This document shows, in pieces, positions 34,289-43,727 of a stretch of 64,000 bases of DNA. The translations under genes were made by a program, and so were the position numbers. The notes under the pieces are model-generated. The model saw only the letters and a list, made by a program, of their open reading frames with translations. It was not told the DNA's origin and searched no databases. Positions within the stretch are counted from its first letter, which is position 1. The number at the start of each line of letters is the position of its first letter. Location of the stretch: NCBI GenBank assembly GCA_049323435.1, contig JBMOMX010000020.1, positions 68,207 through 132,206 of the forward strand. The letters are read 5' to 3'. The stretch comes from UBA11222 sp049323435. GTDB taxonomy: Bacteria > Pseudomonadota > Alphaproteobacteria > UBA11222.

Positions 34289-35650
34289 TTAATAGGCATA
34301 TTCCGCATAGGCCGGCAGCACACTGCCTTTCCAGGGGCCGTGATAATGTTCCAGCATGATTTCAGCGGGGCAGCGCCCGGTTGCCGCGGTTTCCAGCAGC
34401 ACGTCAAGATAATGCTGCTCGTCCAGGCCGGTGCTGCCGATGCGGGCGCGGGCTTTCAGGCCGGAACTGGCGATCTTCAGCGCTTCCTGCGCCACATCCT
34501 GCAGGGTGCCGCCGCGAAATGGGGTGTGCAGCGCCTGTTTTGGCACCCCGTCGCGCAGCGCCTGGCGTTCCTCCGCCGTCCAGTCCTTTACCAGATCCCA
34601 TGCCGCGTCCAGCGCGCCCTGATCATATAACAGGCCCACCCAAAGTGCGGGCAATGCGCAGAGCGAGCGCCATGGGCCGCCATCAGCGCCGCGCATTTCC
34701 AGAAATTTTTTCATCCGCACTTCGGGGAACAAAGTCGTCAGATGATCGGCCCAATCGCCCATGGTGGGTTTTTCACCCGGCAGTGCGGGCAATTTCCCCG
34801 CCAGAAAATCCCGGAACGATTGCCCTGACGCATCAATATATTTTCCCTGCCGGTAGACAAAATACATCGGCACATCGAGCGCATATTGCACATAGCGTTC
34901 AAAGCCGAAGCCAGCGTCAAACACAAACGGAACCATGCCCGCGCGATCGGGATCGGTGTCGGTCCAGACATGGCTGCGGAAACTGAGATAGCCATTCGGT
35001 TTTCCCTCCGTAAACGGAGAATTGGCGAACAGCGCGGTGGCCAGCGGTTGCAGCGCCAGCGACACGCGGAATTTCCTGATCATGTCGGCTTCGGATGAAT
35101 AATCCAGATTGACCTGCACCGTGCACGACCGGTACATCATGTCGATGCCATGATTGCCGCGCTTGGGCATATAATTGGTCATGATGCCATATCGCCCCTT
35201 GGGCATTACCGGAATTTGGGCGCGCGTCCAGTCCGGCGTAAAGCCAAGCCCCAGAAAACCGATACCAAGCCCGGTCGCCACTTCGCGCACCTGCTTCAGA
35301 TGGGTATTCACCTCGTTACAGGTCTGATGCAGATTTTCCAGCGGCGCGCCGGAAAGTTCGAACTGCCCGCCCGGCTCCAGGCTGATGGCGCCGCCATCCA
35401 TAGTCAGGGCAATGACATTGCCGCCCTCTGTGACCGGCTGCCAGCCAAACCGCTGCATGCCTTCAAGCAGTGCGCGCACGCCTGCCGGGCCTTCATAGGG
35501 CAGGGTGCTGTGATCAGACAGGCGGAAGCCGAATTTTTCATGTTCGGTGCCGATGCGCCATTGATCTTTCGGCTTGCATCCGGAGGCGATGTAATCGGTA
35601 AGATCGGCCTCACACTCAATCTGGCCGCTCGCTGATTGTGGTCCCGACAT
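34289..35650 (-). CDS. gshA: Glutamate-cysteine ligase (plant/alphaproteobacterial type)
   Basis: GshA makes gamma-glutamylcysteine, the first step to glutathione. The 453-residue protein shows 'RIGTEHEKFGFRL', 'GGAISLEPGGQFELSGAPLE', 'QVNLDYSSEADMIRKFRVSL' and 'EMRGADGGPWRSL', typical of the GCS2/plant-like class rather than the enterobacterial one. The ATG at 35650 has a perfect GGAGG six bases upstream; an ATG five codons earlier is in frame but has none. It shares orientation with rsmE, whose stop lies 39 bases upstream. Confidence 0.94.
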   Translation of the reverse strand: MSGPQSASGQIECEADLTDYIASGCKPKDQWRIGTEHEKFGFRLSDHSTLPYEGPAGVRALLEGMQRFGWQPVTEGGNVIALTMDGGAISLEPGGQFELSGAPLENLHQTCNEVNTHLKQVREVATGLGIGFLGLGFTPDWTRAQIPVMPKGRYGIMTNYMPKRGNHGIDMMYRSCTVQVNLDYSSEADMIRKFRVSLALQPLATALFANSPFTEGKPNGYLSFRSHVWTDTDPDRAGMVPFVFDAGFGFERYVQYALDVPMYFVYRQGKYIDASGQSFRDFLAGKLPALPGEKPTMGDWADHLTTLFPEVRMKKFLEMRGADGGPWRSLCALPALWVGLLYDQGALDAAWDLVKDWTAEERQALRDGVPKQALHTPFRGGTLQDVAQEALKIASSGLKARARIGSTGLDEQHYLDVLLETAATGRCPAEIMLEHYHGPWKGSVLPAYAEYAY

Positions 35651-35689
35651 GCTGTTCCTCCGCAACGCTACATTTTTATTGGGCCCAGT

Positions 35690-36478
35690 CTACACTGGCC
35701 GGTCAAGCGGTGCTACAGGGCGAATATCCCAGTCGCCGCACGCCGATTGCCACAGGCTCAGCGCGGCAATCGCCGCTGTATCGGCGCGCAGAATGCGCGG
35801 GCCCAGCGAAACCGCAAGGCTTTGCGGCATGGCGTGCAGCCGTTCGCGCTCGGCCGGGCTGAAACCGCCTTCTGGGCCTATCAGCACTGCCCAGGGCGCG
35901 CCGGGCTGTTGCGCAACAAGTGCTGCGCGCGCCGCGCCGCCAGCACCGGATTCATCACAAAATAAAATGCGCCGGTCTTCGGGCCAGCGATCCAGCACCT
36001 GCTGCAATTTTTCCGGCTCCTGAATTTTTGGCACGCTTACCAGCCCGCATTGTTCCGCTGCCTCGATCGCAATAGCTTCAAGCCGCGCAATATTGACGCG
36101 CGGCGCCTGCGTATAGCCGGTGATCACCGGATGAATTTCCCGCACCCCCAATTCGGTGGCTTTTTCCGCAATGAATTCCAGCCGCGTGCGTTTGACCGGG
36201 GCGCATAACAGCCATAGATCCGGCACGGTGCTTTGCGGCTGAAGCTGCCCGCTCAGTTCAACCCGGCATAGCTGTTTGCCTGTATCAAGAATGCGGCCTT
36301 GCCATTCGCCATCGCGGCCATTGAACAGGCCCAGACTGTCCCCCGCCGACCGGCGCAGAACCGTGCGCAGATAATGCGCCTGTTCGCGGTTCAGCACAAC
36401 CTCCGCCCCGTGGCTGAGCGGCGCATCACAATATAGACGGATATGTTCGCGCGCAGGGGCCATAGGAAGCAGCTTCAT
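35690..36478 (-). CDS. rsmE: 16S rRNA (uracil-1498-N3)-methyltransferase RsmE
   Basis: RsmE is a SPOUT-fold enzyme that methylates U1498 of 16S rRNA. The 262-residue protein has the PUA-like start 'LNREQAHYLRTVLRRSAGDS', 'KRTRLEFIAEKATELGV', 'EAAEQCGLVSVPKI' and the knot motif 'VLIGPEGGFSPAERE', then 'SLGPRILRADTAAIAAL'. All are canonical. It is divergent from ubiA, with 20 bases between the starts. Confidence 0.94.
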   Translation of the reverse strand: MKLLPMAPAREHIRLYCDAPLSHGAEVVLNREQAHYLRTVLRRSAGDSLGLFNGRDGEWQGRILDTGKQLCRVELSGQLQPQSTVPDLWLLCAPVKRTRLEFIAEKATELGVREIHPVITGYTQAPRVNIARLEAIAIEAAEQCGLVSVPKIQEPEKLQQVLDRWPEDRRILFCDESGAGGAARAALVAQQPGAPWAVLIGPEGGFSPAERERLHAMPQSLAVSLGPRILRADTAAIAALSLWQSACGDWDIRPVAPLDRPV

Positions 36479-36498
36479 AATTATGCTATGGCTGTTAC

Positions 36499-37419
36499 AT
36501 GACAGAGCTTAGGGGCAAAGATCAAGCTGGTACGGTGCGCGATGCGCCGGGCAACTGGGTGGACAGCTATGCGCCGCTGGCCGCACGCCCCTATTTGCGG
36601 CTGGCGCGGCTCGACCGGCCGATCGGGACATGGCTGCTGCTATGGCCCTGCTGGTGGGCGATTGTACTGGCGTCCGGCGGGATCGGGCTGCTGGCGCTGT
36701 TTGCGCTGGGCGCGGTGGTGATGCGCGGCGCGGGCTGCACGTTCAATGATATTGTGGACCGTGATCTGGATGCCCAGGTGGCGCGTACCGCAAATCGTCC
36801 CCTGCCCAGCGGTGCTGTCAGTGTGCCTGCGGCATGGATATTTCTGATCGCGCAATGCTGCATTGGTTTGGCCGTATTGTTGTCGCTGAACGCTTTCGCC
36901 ATTGCGGTTGGGGTGGCGGCATTAGTGCCGGCCGCCCTCTATCCGTTCATGAAGCGGATCACTTACTGGCCGCAATTATTTTTGGGCATTGCCTTCAACT
37001 GGGGGGCGTTGCTGGGATGGGCTGCGGTGACGGGAACGCTGGCGCCGCCTGCGCTCTGGCTTTATCTGGGCGGCATCTTCTGGACGCTGGGCTATGACAC
37101 GATTTACGCCCATCAGGATGCCGAAGATGATGCGCGTATCGGCATCAAATCCACTGCGCTGAAATTTGGCGCGAACAGCAAACCCGCTATTGCCGGATTT
37201 TATGCGGCCGCCCTGACCTTGTTCGGGCTGGCCGGTTGGCATGCCGGCTTGGGCTGGGGATTCTGGCCGGTTCTCGGCCTTTGCGGTCTGCATCTGGGAT
37301 GGCAGGTGATCCGGCTGGCGCCTGCGGATCCGGAAAACTGCCTGTACCTGTTTCGCAGCAACCGCGATTTTGGCGCGCTGCTGCTGCTGGCCCTGCTCGC
37401 GGGCAATATATCGGTTTAG
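36499..37419 (+). CDS. ubiA: 4-hydroxybenzoate polyprenyltransferase
   Basis: UbiA attaches the polyprenyl chain to 4-hydroxybenzoate in ubiquinone synthesis. The 306-residue inner-membrane protein has about eight or nine helices and both Asp-rich motifs: 'NDIVDRDLDAQVARTANRPL' (about residue 80) and 'YDTIYAHQDAEDDARIGIKS' (about residue 200). The N-terminal 30 residues are hydrophilic. ubiC is not nearby. Confidence 0.95.
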   Translation: MTELRGKDQAGTVRDAPGNWVDSYAPLAARPYLRLARLDRPIGTWLLLWPCWWAIVLASGGIGLLALFALGAVVMRGAGCTFNDIVDRDLDAQVARTANRPLPSGAVSVPAAWIFLIAQCCIGLAVLLSLNAFAIAVGVAALVPAALYPFMKRITYWPQLFLGIAFNWGALLGWAAVTGTLAPPALWLYLGGIFWTLGYDTIYAHQDAEDDARIGIKSTALKFGANSKPAIAGFYAAALTLFGLAGWHAGLGWGFWPVLGLCGLHLGWQVIRLAPADPENCLYLFRSNRDFGALLLLALLAGNISV

Positions 37420-37562
37420 GGTTCTGCCCCCCAAAGCGGCCGATTCATGGTTTACGCCGCTGTTCAGCGCACCGGAACAGTGCAGGAAGGGCTTGCGGCA
37501 CAGGGAAAAAGCCGCCATGCTACCTACAAGAATGACAAGAAACGAACAGAGTGGGGACCGCC

Positions 37563-38021
37563 ATGCTAACAGCAAAGTCCTGGAAACTGCCCGCGCTGGC
37601 CTGTCTCATGCTTCTGCTTGGGGCGCAATTTGTCCAGGCAGCCTTGGCCGAGCCTGCACGTTATAACGGCATTCTGCGCGGCAGGCATCTTTCCCCGCCG
37701 GTTGAAAGCGGCGGTCTTGGCAGTGTGCAATTGGCCGTGATGGGGGGGGAATTATTCTGGATCGTCAGTTTTTATGATCTGGAAAGCCCGCCAGTCGCGG
37801 TGCAGATGCATGGCCCCGCTGAACCGGGTGAGAATGCGCCCCTGCAACTGGATATGGGAATTAATTGGGGCGATCTGGGCCGCAATAATATCATGTCCGG
37901 CAAAGCCAATATCACTCAGGCGCAAATAGACAGCCTGTCCTCCGGCAAATGGTATTTGGTGGTGCGCACCGAGGCCCATCCCGAAGGCGAATTACGCGCG
38001 CAGTTGCAGCGCTTCGATTAA
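37563..38021 (+). CDS. CHRD domain-containing secreted protein
   Basis: A 152-residue protein with a signal peptide (hydrophobic core 'LPALACLMLLLGAQFVQA') and one CHRD-like domain ('YNGILRGRHLSPPVESGGLG', 'KWYLVVRTEAHPEGELRAQL'). CHRD domains occur in periplasmic or extracellular proteins, and their bacterial function is largely unknown. The ATG at 37563 is preceded by GTGGGGA, a good ribosome site. A GTG at 37551 is in frame but overlaps that site. Confidence 0.75.
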   Translation: MLTAKSWKLPALACLMLLLGAQFVQAALAEPARYNGILRGRHLSPPVESGGLGSVQLAVMGGELFWIVSFYDLESPPVAVQMHGPAEPGENAPLQLDMGINWGDLGRNNIMSGKANITQAQIDSLSSGKWYLVVRTEAHPEGELRAQLQRFD

Positions 38022-38057
38022 CCCCACATGCGCACTATGGTGCACCCCGGCCGGTTC

Positions 38058-39137
38058 TCAGGAATAAAGCGGCCAACGCGCACGCGCAGTTACATCCAGC
38101 GGATCGCTTAATCCGAGCGCCAGCCGTTCAATCCCGGCCCAGCCAATCATCGCTGCATTATCCGTACACAGATCAAGTGGCGGGGTGGCCAGTTGAAACC
38201 CCTCACGATCGCACAGTCTGCCGAGCGCAGTTCGCAGCGCCAGATTGGCGGCAACGCCGCCTGCTACTACCAGCGTGTGCGCCTGCTGCGGTGTGTGCCG
38301 CTGGCGAAACAGGGTCATGGCGTTGCGGCAGCGGTCGATCATGACATCTGCGACGGCGGCCTGAAAACTGGCCGCCATATCGGCTTTGTCCTGATCGCTC
38401 AGCCGTTCCGGCGCGGGGGTCATGTGCCGCACGGCGGTTTTCAGGCCGGAAAAGGAAAAATCACATCCGGCGCGCCCGAGCATGGGACGCGGCAGGGCAA
38501 AGCGGGCCGGGTTACCGGTTATTGCCGCCTTCTCAATGGCTGGCCCGCCCGGATAGCCAAGCCCCAGCAGTTTGGCGGTTTTGTCAAAGGCTTCACCCGC
38601 CGCATCATCCAGGCTGCCGCCAAGCCGGGCATAGGCGCCGGCGCCGCGCACCTCCAGCAATTGGCAATGCCCGCCCGACACCAGCAGCAGCAGATAGGGA
38701 AAGGCCAGCGGCTGCACCAGCCGCACCGATAAAGCATGCCCCTCCAGATGGTTCACCGCAACCAGTGGAATCGCCCGCGCGGCGGCGATGGCTTTGCCCG
38801 TCACCAGCCCGACCATCACGCCGCCGATCAGCCCCGGCCCGGCGGTTGCCGCCACGCCATCCAGCCCCTCCCAGCCGCAGCCCGCTTTTTCGATGGCTGC
38901 CTGAATCAGTCTGTCCAGGCTCAATATATGCGCCCGCGACGCGATCTCAGGCACGATGCCGCCATAAGGCCTGTGTTCGTCAAACTGGCTCAGCACCAGA
39001 TTGGACAGAATTTCACGCTGTCCGTCAGCCACCGGGCCATTTTGGCGCGGCAGCTCAGGATAGCCCCGAATCACGGCGGCAGCGGTTTCATCGCAACTGG
39101 TTTCTATGCCCAGTAAGGTAAGGGGCGCAGGGGACAT
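38058..39137 (-). CDS. tsaD: tRNA N6-adenosine threonylcarbamoyltransferase TsaD
   Basis: TsaD transfers threonylcarbamoyl to A37 of ANN-decoding tRNAs. The 359-residue protein opens 'LGIETSCDETAAAVI', has the metal-binding 'VNHLEGHALSVRL' (HxxxH), 'LLVSGGHCQLLEV', 'GYPGGPAIEKAA' and 'CTDNAAMIGWAG' near the C-terminus. Length is slightly over the usual 340. It is divergent from hemC, with a nested inverted repeat between them. Confidence 0.96.
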   Translation of the reverse strand: MSPAPLTLLGIETSCDETAAAVIRGYPELPRQNGPVADGQREILSNLVLSQFDEHRPYGGIVPEIASRAHILSLDRLIQAAIEKAGCGWEGLDGVAATAGPGLIGGVMVGLVTGKAIAAARAIPLVAVNHLEGHALSVRLVQPLAFPYLLLLVSGGHCQLLEVRGAGAYARLGGSLDDAAGEAFDKTAKLLGLGYPGGPAIEKAAITGNPARFALPRPMLGRAGCDFSFSGLKTAVRHMTPAPERLSDQDKADMAASFQAAVADVMIDRCRNAMTLFRQRHTPQQAHTLVVAGGVAANLALRTALGRLCDREGFQLATPPLDLCTDNAAMIGWAGIERLALGLSDPLDVTARARWPLYS

Positions 39138-39212
39138 GCTGATTAATCTTTATTCAGGGGGCTGGCAGTCTGTATTTGCCTGCATAAAGCGCTTATAACA
39201 CAGCTTTTAGAG

Positions 39213-39381
39213 CAATTCCTGTTTAGGTCGAACCGGATGGGCTCTCCTTGTTGTCATTGCCCGGCTTGTCCGGGTAATCCATGCCATGCGCAGAGGGCTG
39301 AGTTTGGGGTTCTGGATTGCCCGGACAAGCCGGGCAATGACACTGAGAGAGGCTGGCGCGATCGCACCCAAACAGGAATTG
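39213..39381. repeat. Nested inverted-repeat element between tsaD and hemC
   Basis: Outer arms: a perfect 12-bp inverted repeat (CAATTCCTGTTT at 39213-39224, complement at 39370-39381). Inner arms: 29 bp with one mismatch (39253-39281 and 39313-39341). Each inner arm itself contains a CCCGG-CCGGG palindrome. The whole 169-bp unit could fold into a long cruciform and has the look of a dispersed intergenic repeat or small non-autonomous element. It lies in the promoter region shared by tsaD and hemC. Confidence 0.85.
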
Positions 39382-39414
39382 CGCTAGCCGCCCGTTCAGG
39401 AGCCTGAATATTTT

Positions 39415-40359
39415 ATGCCAGATAGACTGCAATTGCCGGTCCGGATCGGCACGCGGGGCAGCCCGCTGGCATTGGCGCAGGCGCACGAAACCCGCTCCCG
39501 GCTGCTTGCGGCCCATCCTGGGCTTGACGCCGCCCGGATAGAGGTTCAGGTGATCCAGACCACCGGCGACCGGGTTCAGGACCGCGCTCTGTCCGAAATT
39601 GGCGGCAAGGGCCTGTTCACCAAGGAAATCGAGGAAGCGCTGCTGGAAAAGCGCATAGATATGGCGGTGCATTCGATGAAGGATGTGCCAACTTTATTGC
39701 CCGGCGGGCTGGAGATTCTCGGCCTGCTTCCCCGCGAAGACCCGCGTGATGCGCTGATCTGCGGGGCATCGTCCAGCATTGGCGCCTTGCGGCAGGGGGC
39801 AGTGGTGGGAACTTCTTCCTTGCGGCGTCAGGCCTTGCTGCTGCATGCCCGGCCAGATCTGAATGTCATCGGGTTTCGCGGCAATGTGCAGACGCGGCTG
39901 GCCAGGCTGGATGCAGGCGCGGCGGACGCAACCCTGCTGGCTGTGGCGGGCCTGAAGCGGCTTGGCTTGGATGGCGGCATGGCGTCTGCTATAGATGTAA
40001 CAGAAATGCTGCCTGCCGTCGCGCAGGGGGCCATCGGGATTGAAGCGCGCATGGATGACACACATATTGCCGGGCTGCTGGCGCCGCTAAATCATCTGCC
40101 AACAGAATATTGTGTCAGGGCGGAACGGGCGTTTCTTGCCGCGCTGGATGGCTCGTGCCGCACCCCTATTGCGGCGCTGGCGGAAATTCTTCCGGGCGGC
40201 CGCCTGCGCCTGCGCGGGCAGATTGTCAAACCTGATGGCTCATGCCTGCTTGAGGCGGCCCGTGAGGGCCTGCTGGCGGACGCGGCGCAGATGGGCGCGG
40301 ATGCGGGCCAGGAACTGCGCGGGCGCGGCGGCGGCGATTTTTTTACGCTGCCCGCATGA
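39415..40359 (+). CDS. hemC: Hydroxymethylbilane synthase (porphobilinogen deaminase)
   Basis: HemC polymerises four porphobilinogens in haem synthesis. The 314-residue protein has 'IGTRGSPLALAQAHETRSRL', 'GGKGLFTKEIEEALLEKRID', 'AVHSMKDVPTLLPGGLEI', and the cofactor-attachment cysteine in 'LDGSCRTPIAALAEI' (about residue 246). It heads hemC-hemD-mitofilin-hemY. Confidence 0.96.
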   Translation: MPDRLQLPVRIGTRGSPLALAQAHETRSRLLAAHPGLDAARIEVQVIQTTGDRVQDRALSEIGGKGLFTKEIEEALLEKRIDMAVHSMKDVPTLLPGGLEILGLLPREDPRDALICGASSSIGALRQGAVVGTSSLRRQALLLHARPDLNVIGFRGNVQTRLARLDAGAADATLLAVAGLKRLGLDGGMASAIDVTEMLPAVAQGAIGIEARMDDTHIAGLLAPLNHLPTEYCVRAERAFLAALDGSCRTPIAALAEILPGGRLRLRGQIVKPDGSCLLEAAREGLLADAAQMGADAGQELRGRGGGDFFTLPA

Positions 40360-40384
40360 GCCAAAGCGGAACAAGGAGCAAACC

Positions 40385-41089
40385 ATGCGCTATCTGATCA
40401 CCCGGCCGGAAGAAGACGCGGCGCAGCTTGCCTTGGCGGTGCGCGCACTGGGCCATGATGTGCTGATTGATTCTATGCTGCGCATCACCACTTTTGATGA
40501 TGTGCAACTGGATACGGATGGGGTGCAGGCCCTGCTGTTCAGCAGTGCCAATGGGGTTCGCGCTTTTTCAGATATATCGCTTAACCGCCGCGTTCCGGTC
40601 TATACGGTTGGCGAGGCCAGCGCCGCTGTTGCGCGGGACATGGGATTTCGCCGGGTGCACGCGGCCGGCGGCGATGTCCTGGCGCTGGCGCAACTGGTGT
40701 CTGCGGCGCTAAAACCTGAGGATGGGATTTTGATGCATGTATCGGGAACCGTTGTGGCCCGCGAACTGAAAGATCTGCTGCAAAAGGACGGTTTCAATGT
40801 GTTTCGCGTCCGTTTGTATGAATCGGAGCCTGCGACATGCCTCAGCGCTTCCACCATTACCAGTTTCAGCAAGGGAGAGCTGGAGGGCGTGCTGTTTTAT
40901 TCCCCGCGCACGGCGCAGATTTTTGCCGATCTGATTATTGAAAACCGGCTGGTCGAAGCCTGCCGCCGTATCCGCGCGCTATGTCTCAGCGAAGCGGTCG
41001 CCGAAGTCGCGGACAGTCTGCCCTGGCGTTCCGTCAAGGTGGCCAGCGCGCCGGACCAGGCGGCGATGCTCGCCTTGCTCGCGCCATGA
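40385..41089 (+). CDS. hemD: Uroporphyrinogen-III synthase
   Basis: HemD closes and inverts ring D of hydroxymethylbilane to give uroporphyrinogen III. The 234-residue protein begins 'MRYLITRPEEDAAQLALAVR', with 'ALLFSSANGVRAFSD' and 'GVLFYSPRTAQIFADLI' as the two domain signatures. Sequence is otherwise poorly conserved, as is normal for HemD. ATG 40385 follows an AAGGAGC site. It is 25 bases after hemC and 13 bases before the mitofilin-like gene. Confidence 0.92.
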   Translation: MRYLITRPEEDAAQLALAVRALGHDVLIDSMLRITTFDDVQLDTDGVQALLFSSANGVRAFSDISLNRRVPVYTVGEASAAVARDMGFRRVHAAGGDVLALAQLVSAALKPEDGILMHVSGTVVARELKDLLQKDGFNVFRVRLYESEPATCLSASTITSFSKGELEGVLFYSPRTAQIFADLIIENRLVEACRRIRALCLSEAVAEVADSLPWRSVKVASAPDQAAMLALLAP

Positions 41090-41102
41090 ATTGCCCAGCC
41101 TG

Positions 41103-42158
41103 ATGCAGGAAAATCCCGAAAATACCCGGCCGAAAACGCCGAAACGTCTGCGCATTTCCCGGCGTCTGGCGCTTTACGGCCTGTTGCTGGTGGTTTTGAG
41201 CGCGGCCGCCATCGGGGGCTGGTGGTCCTTGCAGCGCGCCTCTGTACGGCTTGCCCTGCCAGCGCCCGCACCAGCGGCTGCCCCGGTGCCCGCATCCGCG
41301 GAGCAGGTGGCCAGCCTCCCGGTGGTCAATGCGCTGGCCCAGATTACCCTGCGCGTGTCGGAACTGGAATCAGACATGCAGCAAGTGAAAAGCGCTACGG
41401 GCGCGTCTTCTGTGGCGAACGGGGCGGCGGATTCGGCTGCGGTGGCGCAATTGGCGGATGCGGTTCGCGCCATTTCCGGCAGTCTGGATGCGATCAATAC
41501 GGCAATGACCACATTAAATGCCCGTCTCTCGGCTCTGGAGGCGGTGCAGGCGGCGCAGCCATTGGGTGGCGAAGCCCGGTCTATTTCTTTTGCGCTTGGC
41601 CTGCGTGAACTGGAAAGGGCCCTTGCGGGGTCTGGGCCGTTTGCTGTGCAACTCGAAGCGCTGGCTGATTTGCTCGGGCCCGAAGCACCGGACACGCCGG
41701 TTGCCCGCTTGCGTCCCTATGCGCCGGGCGGCATTGCCACCCGGGCTGCCTTGCTGGCGCGTTTTGATACGGCCGCGGCCGGCATTGTGCGCGCCGATTC
41801 GGTTGCGGGCGTGCCGCAGGATTGGGCAGGGCGGACCTATGCCTTTGTGATGTCCCTGATCATGATCCGCCCGCTGGGCGAACGCGAGGGCGAAGATGTT
41901 CCCGCAAGGGTGGCCCGTGCGCAAACACGGCTGGAGGCAGGCGATCTTGATGCTGCGGTGCAGGAATTGGGTGCGCTGGGCGGGCCCGCAGCGGATGCGG
42001 CTTCCGGCTGGCTGAAGGATGCCCGCGCGCGTCTGATGGCGGAACAGGCATTGGCGCAATTGAGCGCAACCCTGACCCAACAAATTGACGCGATTGCATC
42101 TCCCGCGCCAGCGCCAGCCCCCGGCAGTCTGCCTGTCACCGGCCAAACGGGGGAATGA
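41103..42158 (+). CDS. Mitofilin (Mic60)-like membrane protein of the haem cluster
   Basis: A 351-residue protein. Its basic N-terminus is followed by one membrane helix ('LALYGLLLVVLSAAAIGGWW', about residues 23-43), an Ala/Pro linker, a coiled coil (about 75-160) and a helical C-terminal region with a mitofilin-like signature. Alphaproteobacterial homologues between hemD and hemY are relatives of mitochondrial Mic60 and shape inner membranes. I chose ATG 41103, just after the hemD stop; an earlier in-frame ATG lies within hemD. A Pro/Ala tail ends the protein. The family match rests on position and architecture. Confidence 0.8.
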   Translation: MQENPENTRPKTPKRLRISRRLALYGLLLVVLSAAAIGGWWSLQRASVRLALPAPAPAAAPVPASAEQVASLPVVNALAQITLRVSELESDMQQVKSATGASSVANGAADSAAVAQLADAVRAISGSLDAINTAMTTLNARLSALEAVQAAQPLGGEARSISFALGLRELERALAGSGPFAVQLEALADLLGPEAPDTPVARLRPYAPGGIATRAALLARFDTAAAGIVRADSVAGVPQDWAGRTYAFVMSLIMIRPLGEREGEDVPARVARAQTRLEAGDLDAAVQELGALGGPAADAASGWLKDARARLMAEQALAQLSATLTQQIDAIASPAPAPAPGSLPVTGQTGE

Positions 42159-42165
42159 CGCGGCG

Positions 42166-43500
42166 ATGGGTAGACTGTTACGCCTGTTTATCAGCATCGT
42201 GGCGGTGGCGGGCCTCATCGCCTGGCTGGCGGACAATCCCGGCCGTTTGGAGATGGACTGGCAGGGCTACCGCATTGAGACCAGCTTTGGCCTGCTGCTT
42301 GTGCTTGGTGTTGTTCTGTACGCGCTCATGCGCGCGCCCTTCTGGATTTATGGACGCTGGCGCGGCGCGTCCGGCAATCTTGCCAGAAGCCGCACTGGCA
42401 TGGTGGCGCTGACCCGCGGCATGACCGCCATCGCTGCGGGCGATGCTGACGCGGCGCGGCGCTATGGCGCGCGTGCGGGCCGGTTGTTGCCGGATGCGCC
42501 GCTAAGCCTGCTGATGCAGGCCCAGGCGGCTGAACTGCGCAAGGATGATGTGGCGGCGCGCGAATTTTTTCAGGCCCTGCTGCGATCGGGCGAAACGGAA
42601 TTTCTCGGACTGCGGGGATTACTGGGGCAGGCGCTGCGTCAGGGCGATATGGATTATGCAGGACGGCTGGTGGAACGCGCGCTGCGGCTTTATCCCAAAA
42701 GCCCCTGGCTTATCCGTAACAAGTTTGAAATTGAATGCGCCACCGGGGCCTGGCCGCTGGCCCGCGAAACCCTTGGCCGCGCTGCACAGAACCGGTTGAT
42801 CACACGGGTGGAGCGCACACGCCGTCAGGCCATTCTGGCCTATGCAGAGGCCTGTCAGGCGCTGGAACAGGGGGCGGACGTGCAGGCGCTCGGTTTGGCG
42901 CAGAGCGCCGTCAAGGGCGCCCCCGATCTGGTTCCGGCGGCGGTGCTGGCGGCACGTCTTCTGGCCGCCTCCGGCAAACCGGACAAGGCCGCACGGCTGC
43001 TGGAAAAGACCTGGGCGCGCGCTCCACATCCCGATCTGGCGGCAGCCTTCGGCTCTCTGGTCCCGGATGAAAATCCAGCCCCGCGCCAGGTGCGGATGCG
43101 CCGTCTGATTGCGGCCAATCCCGATCATCCCGAAAGCCGCATTCTGGCGGTAGAGAACGCGCTGGCCGTGGGTGAAACGGCACGGGCGCGTGAATTGCTG
43201 AAACCCCTGCTTGGCTCAGAGACCGTCGAGCCAAGCCATCGGGCCTGCCTGCTGATGGCGAAACTTGCTCAGGCGCAGGGGCTGGGGGCCGAGGAGGCGC
43301 AGCGCTGGCTGGCCCGCGCCCCGTTGGCGGCGCCCGATCCGTCCTGGCAATGCCAGGCCTGCGGCAAGCAGGCTCAGGTCTGGCATATGCTCTGCCCGTC
43401 CTGTGGCGAGTTTGACAGCATTCATTGGGATATAGCAGGCCCCTTACAGGGCCAAAATCCCGCCGCGCCGGGATTGCTTGCGCAAGGCGCATCACTTTGA
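42166..43500 (+). CDS. hemY: HemY-type tetratricopeptide membrane protein
   Basis: A 444-residue protein of the HemY_N family found beside hemCD. There are two N-terminal helices ('LLRLFISIVAVAGLIAWLAD' and 'FGLLLVLGVVLYALMRAPFW'), then TPR-like helical repeats from about residue 85 to 400. At the C-terminus there is a zinc-ribbon-like pair 'CQACGKQ' and 'CPSCGEFDSI'. It is thought to help haem-pathway assembly but has no proven enzyme activity, and it is not the protoporphyrinogen oxidase once also called HemY. The start at 42166 is 7 bases after the mitofilin-like gene. Confidence 0.88.
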   Translation: MGRLLRLFISIVAVAGLIAWLADNPGRLEMDWQGYRIETSFGLLLVLGVVLYALMRAPFWIYGRWRGASGNLARSRTGMVALTRGMTAIAAGDADAARRYGARAGRLLPDAPLSLLMQAQAAELRKDDVAAREFFQALLRSGETEFLGLRGLLGQALRQGDMDYAGRLVERALRLYPKSPWLIRNKFEIECATGAWPLARETLGRAAQNRLITRVERTRRQAILAYAEACQALEQGADVQALGLAQSAVKGAPDLVPAAVLAARLLAASGKPDKAARLLEKTWARAPHPDLAAAFGSLVPDENPAPRQVRMRRLIAANPDHPESRILAVENALAVGETARARELLKPLLGSETVEPSHRACLLMAKLAQAQGLGAEEAQRWLARAPLAAPDPSWQCQACGKQAQVWHMLCPSCGEFDSIHWDIAGPLQGQNPAAPGLLAQGASL

Positions 43501-43523
43501 TACACCGGCACGTATAAGCCCAG

Positions 43524-43599
43524 GCCGCCTTAGCTCAGCTGGTAGAGCATCGCATTCGTAATGCGGGGGTCGCGTGTTCGAGTCACGCAGGCGGCACCA
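43524..43599 (+). tRNA. tRNA-Thr (anticodon CGT), CCA encoded
   Basis: A complete cloverleaf can be drawn. The acceptor GCCGCCT (43524-43530) pairs with AGGCGGC (43589-43595). The D arm is GCTC/GAGC, the anticodon stem TCGCA/TGCGG with loop TTCGTAA (anticodon CGT), and the T arm GCGTG/CACGC with TTCGAGT. The discriminator is A and the CCA end is encoded. An integrase gene follows in the same direction 214 bases on, so the 3' half of this tRNA is the likely attachment site of the island. Confidence 0.95.
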
Positions 43600-43727
43600 C
43601 TTCCTCCTCTCCCCACCCATCCCCTGTTACGTCGACTTATCCTGATTCATGTATAATAATATGAAATAATTAATATTTTTTGCATTTCATCGCACTTAAG
43701 CGCAGAATAAAATACTAGGTCGCACAT

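Noticed and set aside
42166..43500. Protoporphyrinogen oxidase HemY
   Set aside because: The protein has membrane helices and TPR repeats with no FAD-binding motif, so it is the other protein that shares the hemY name.
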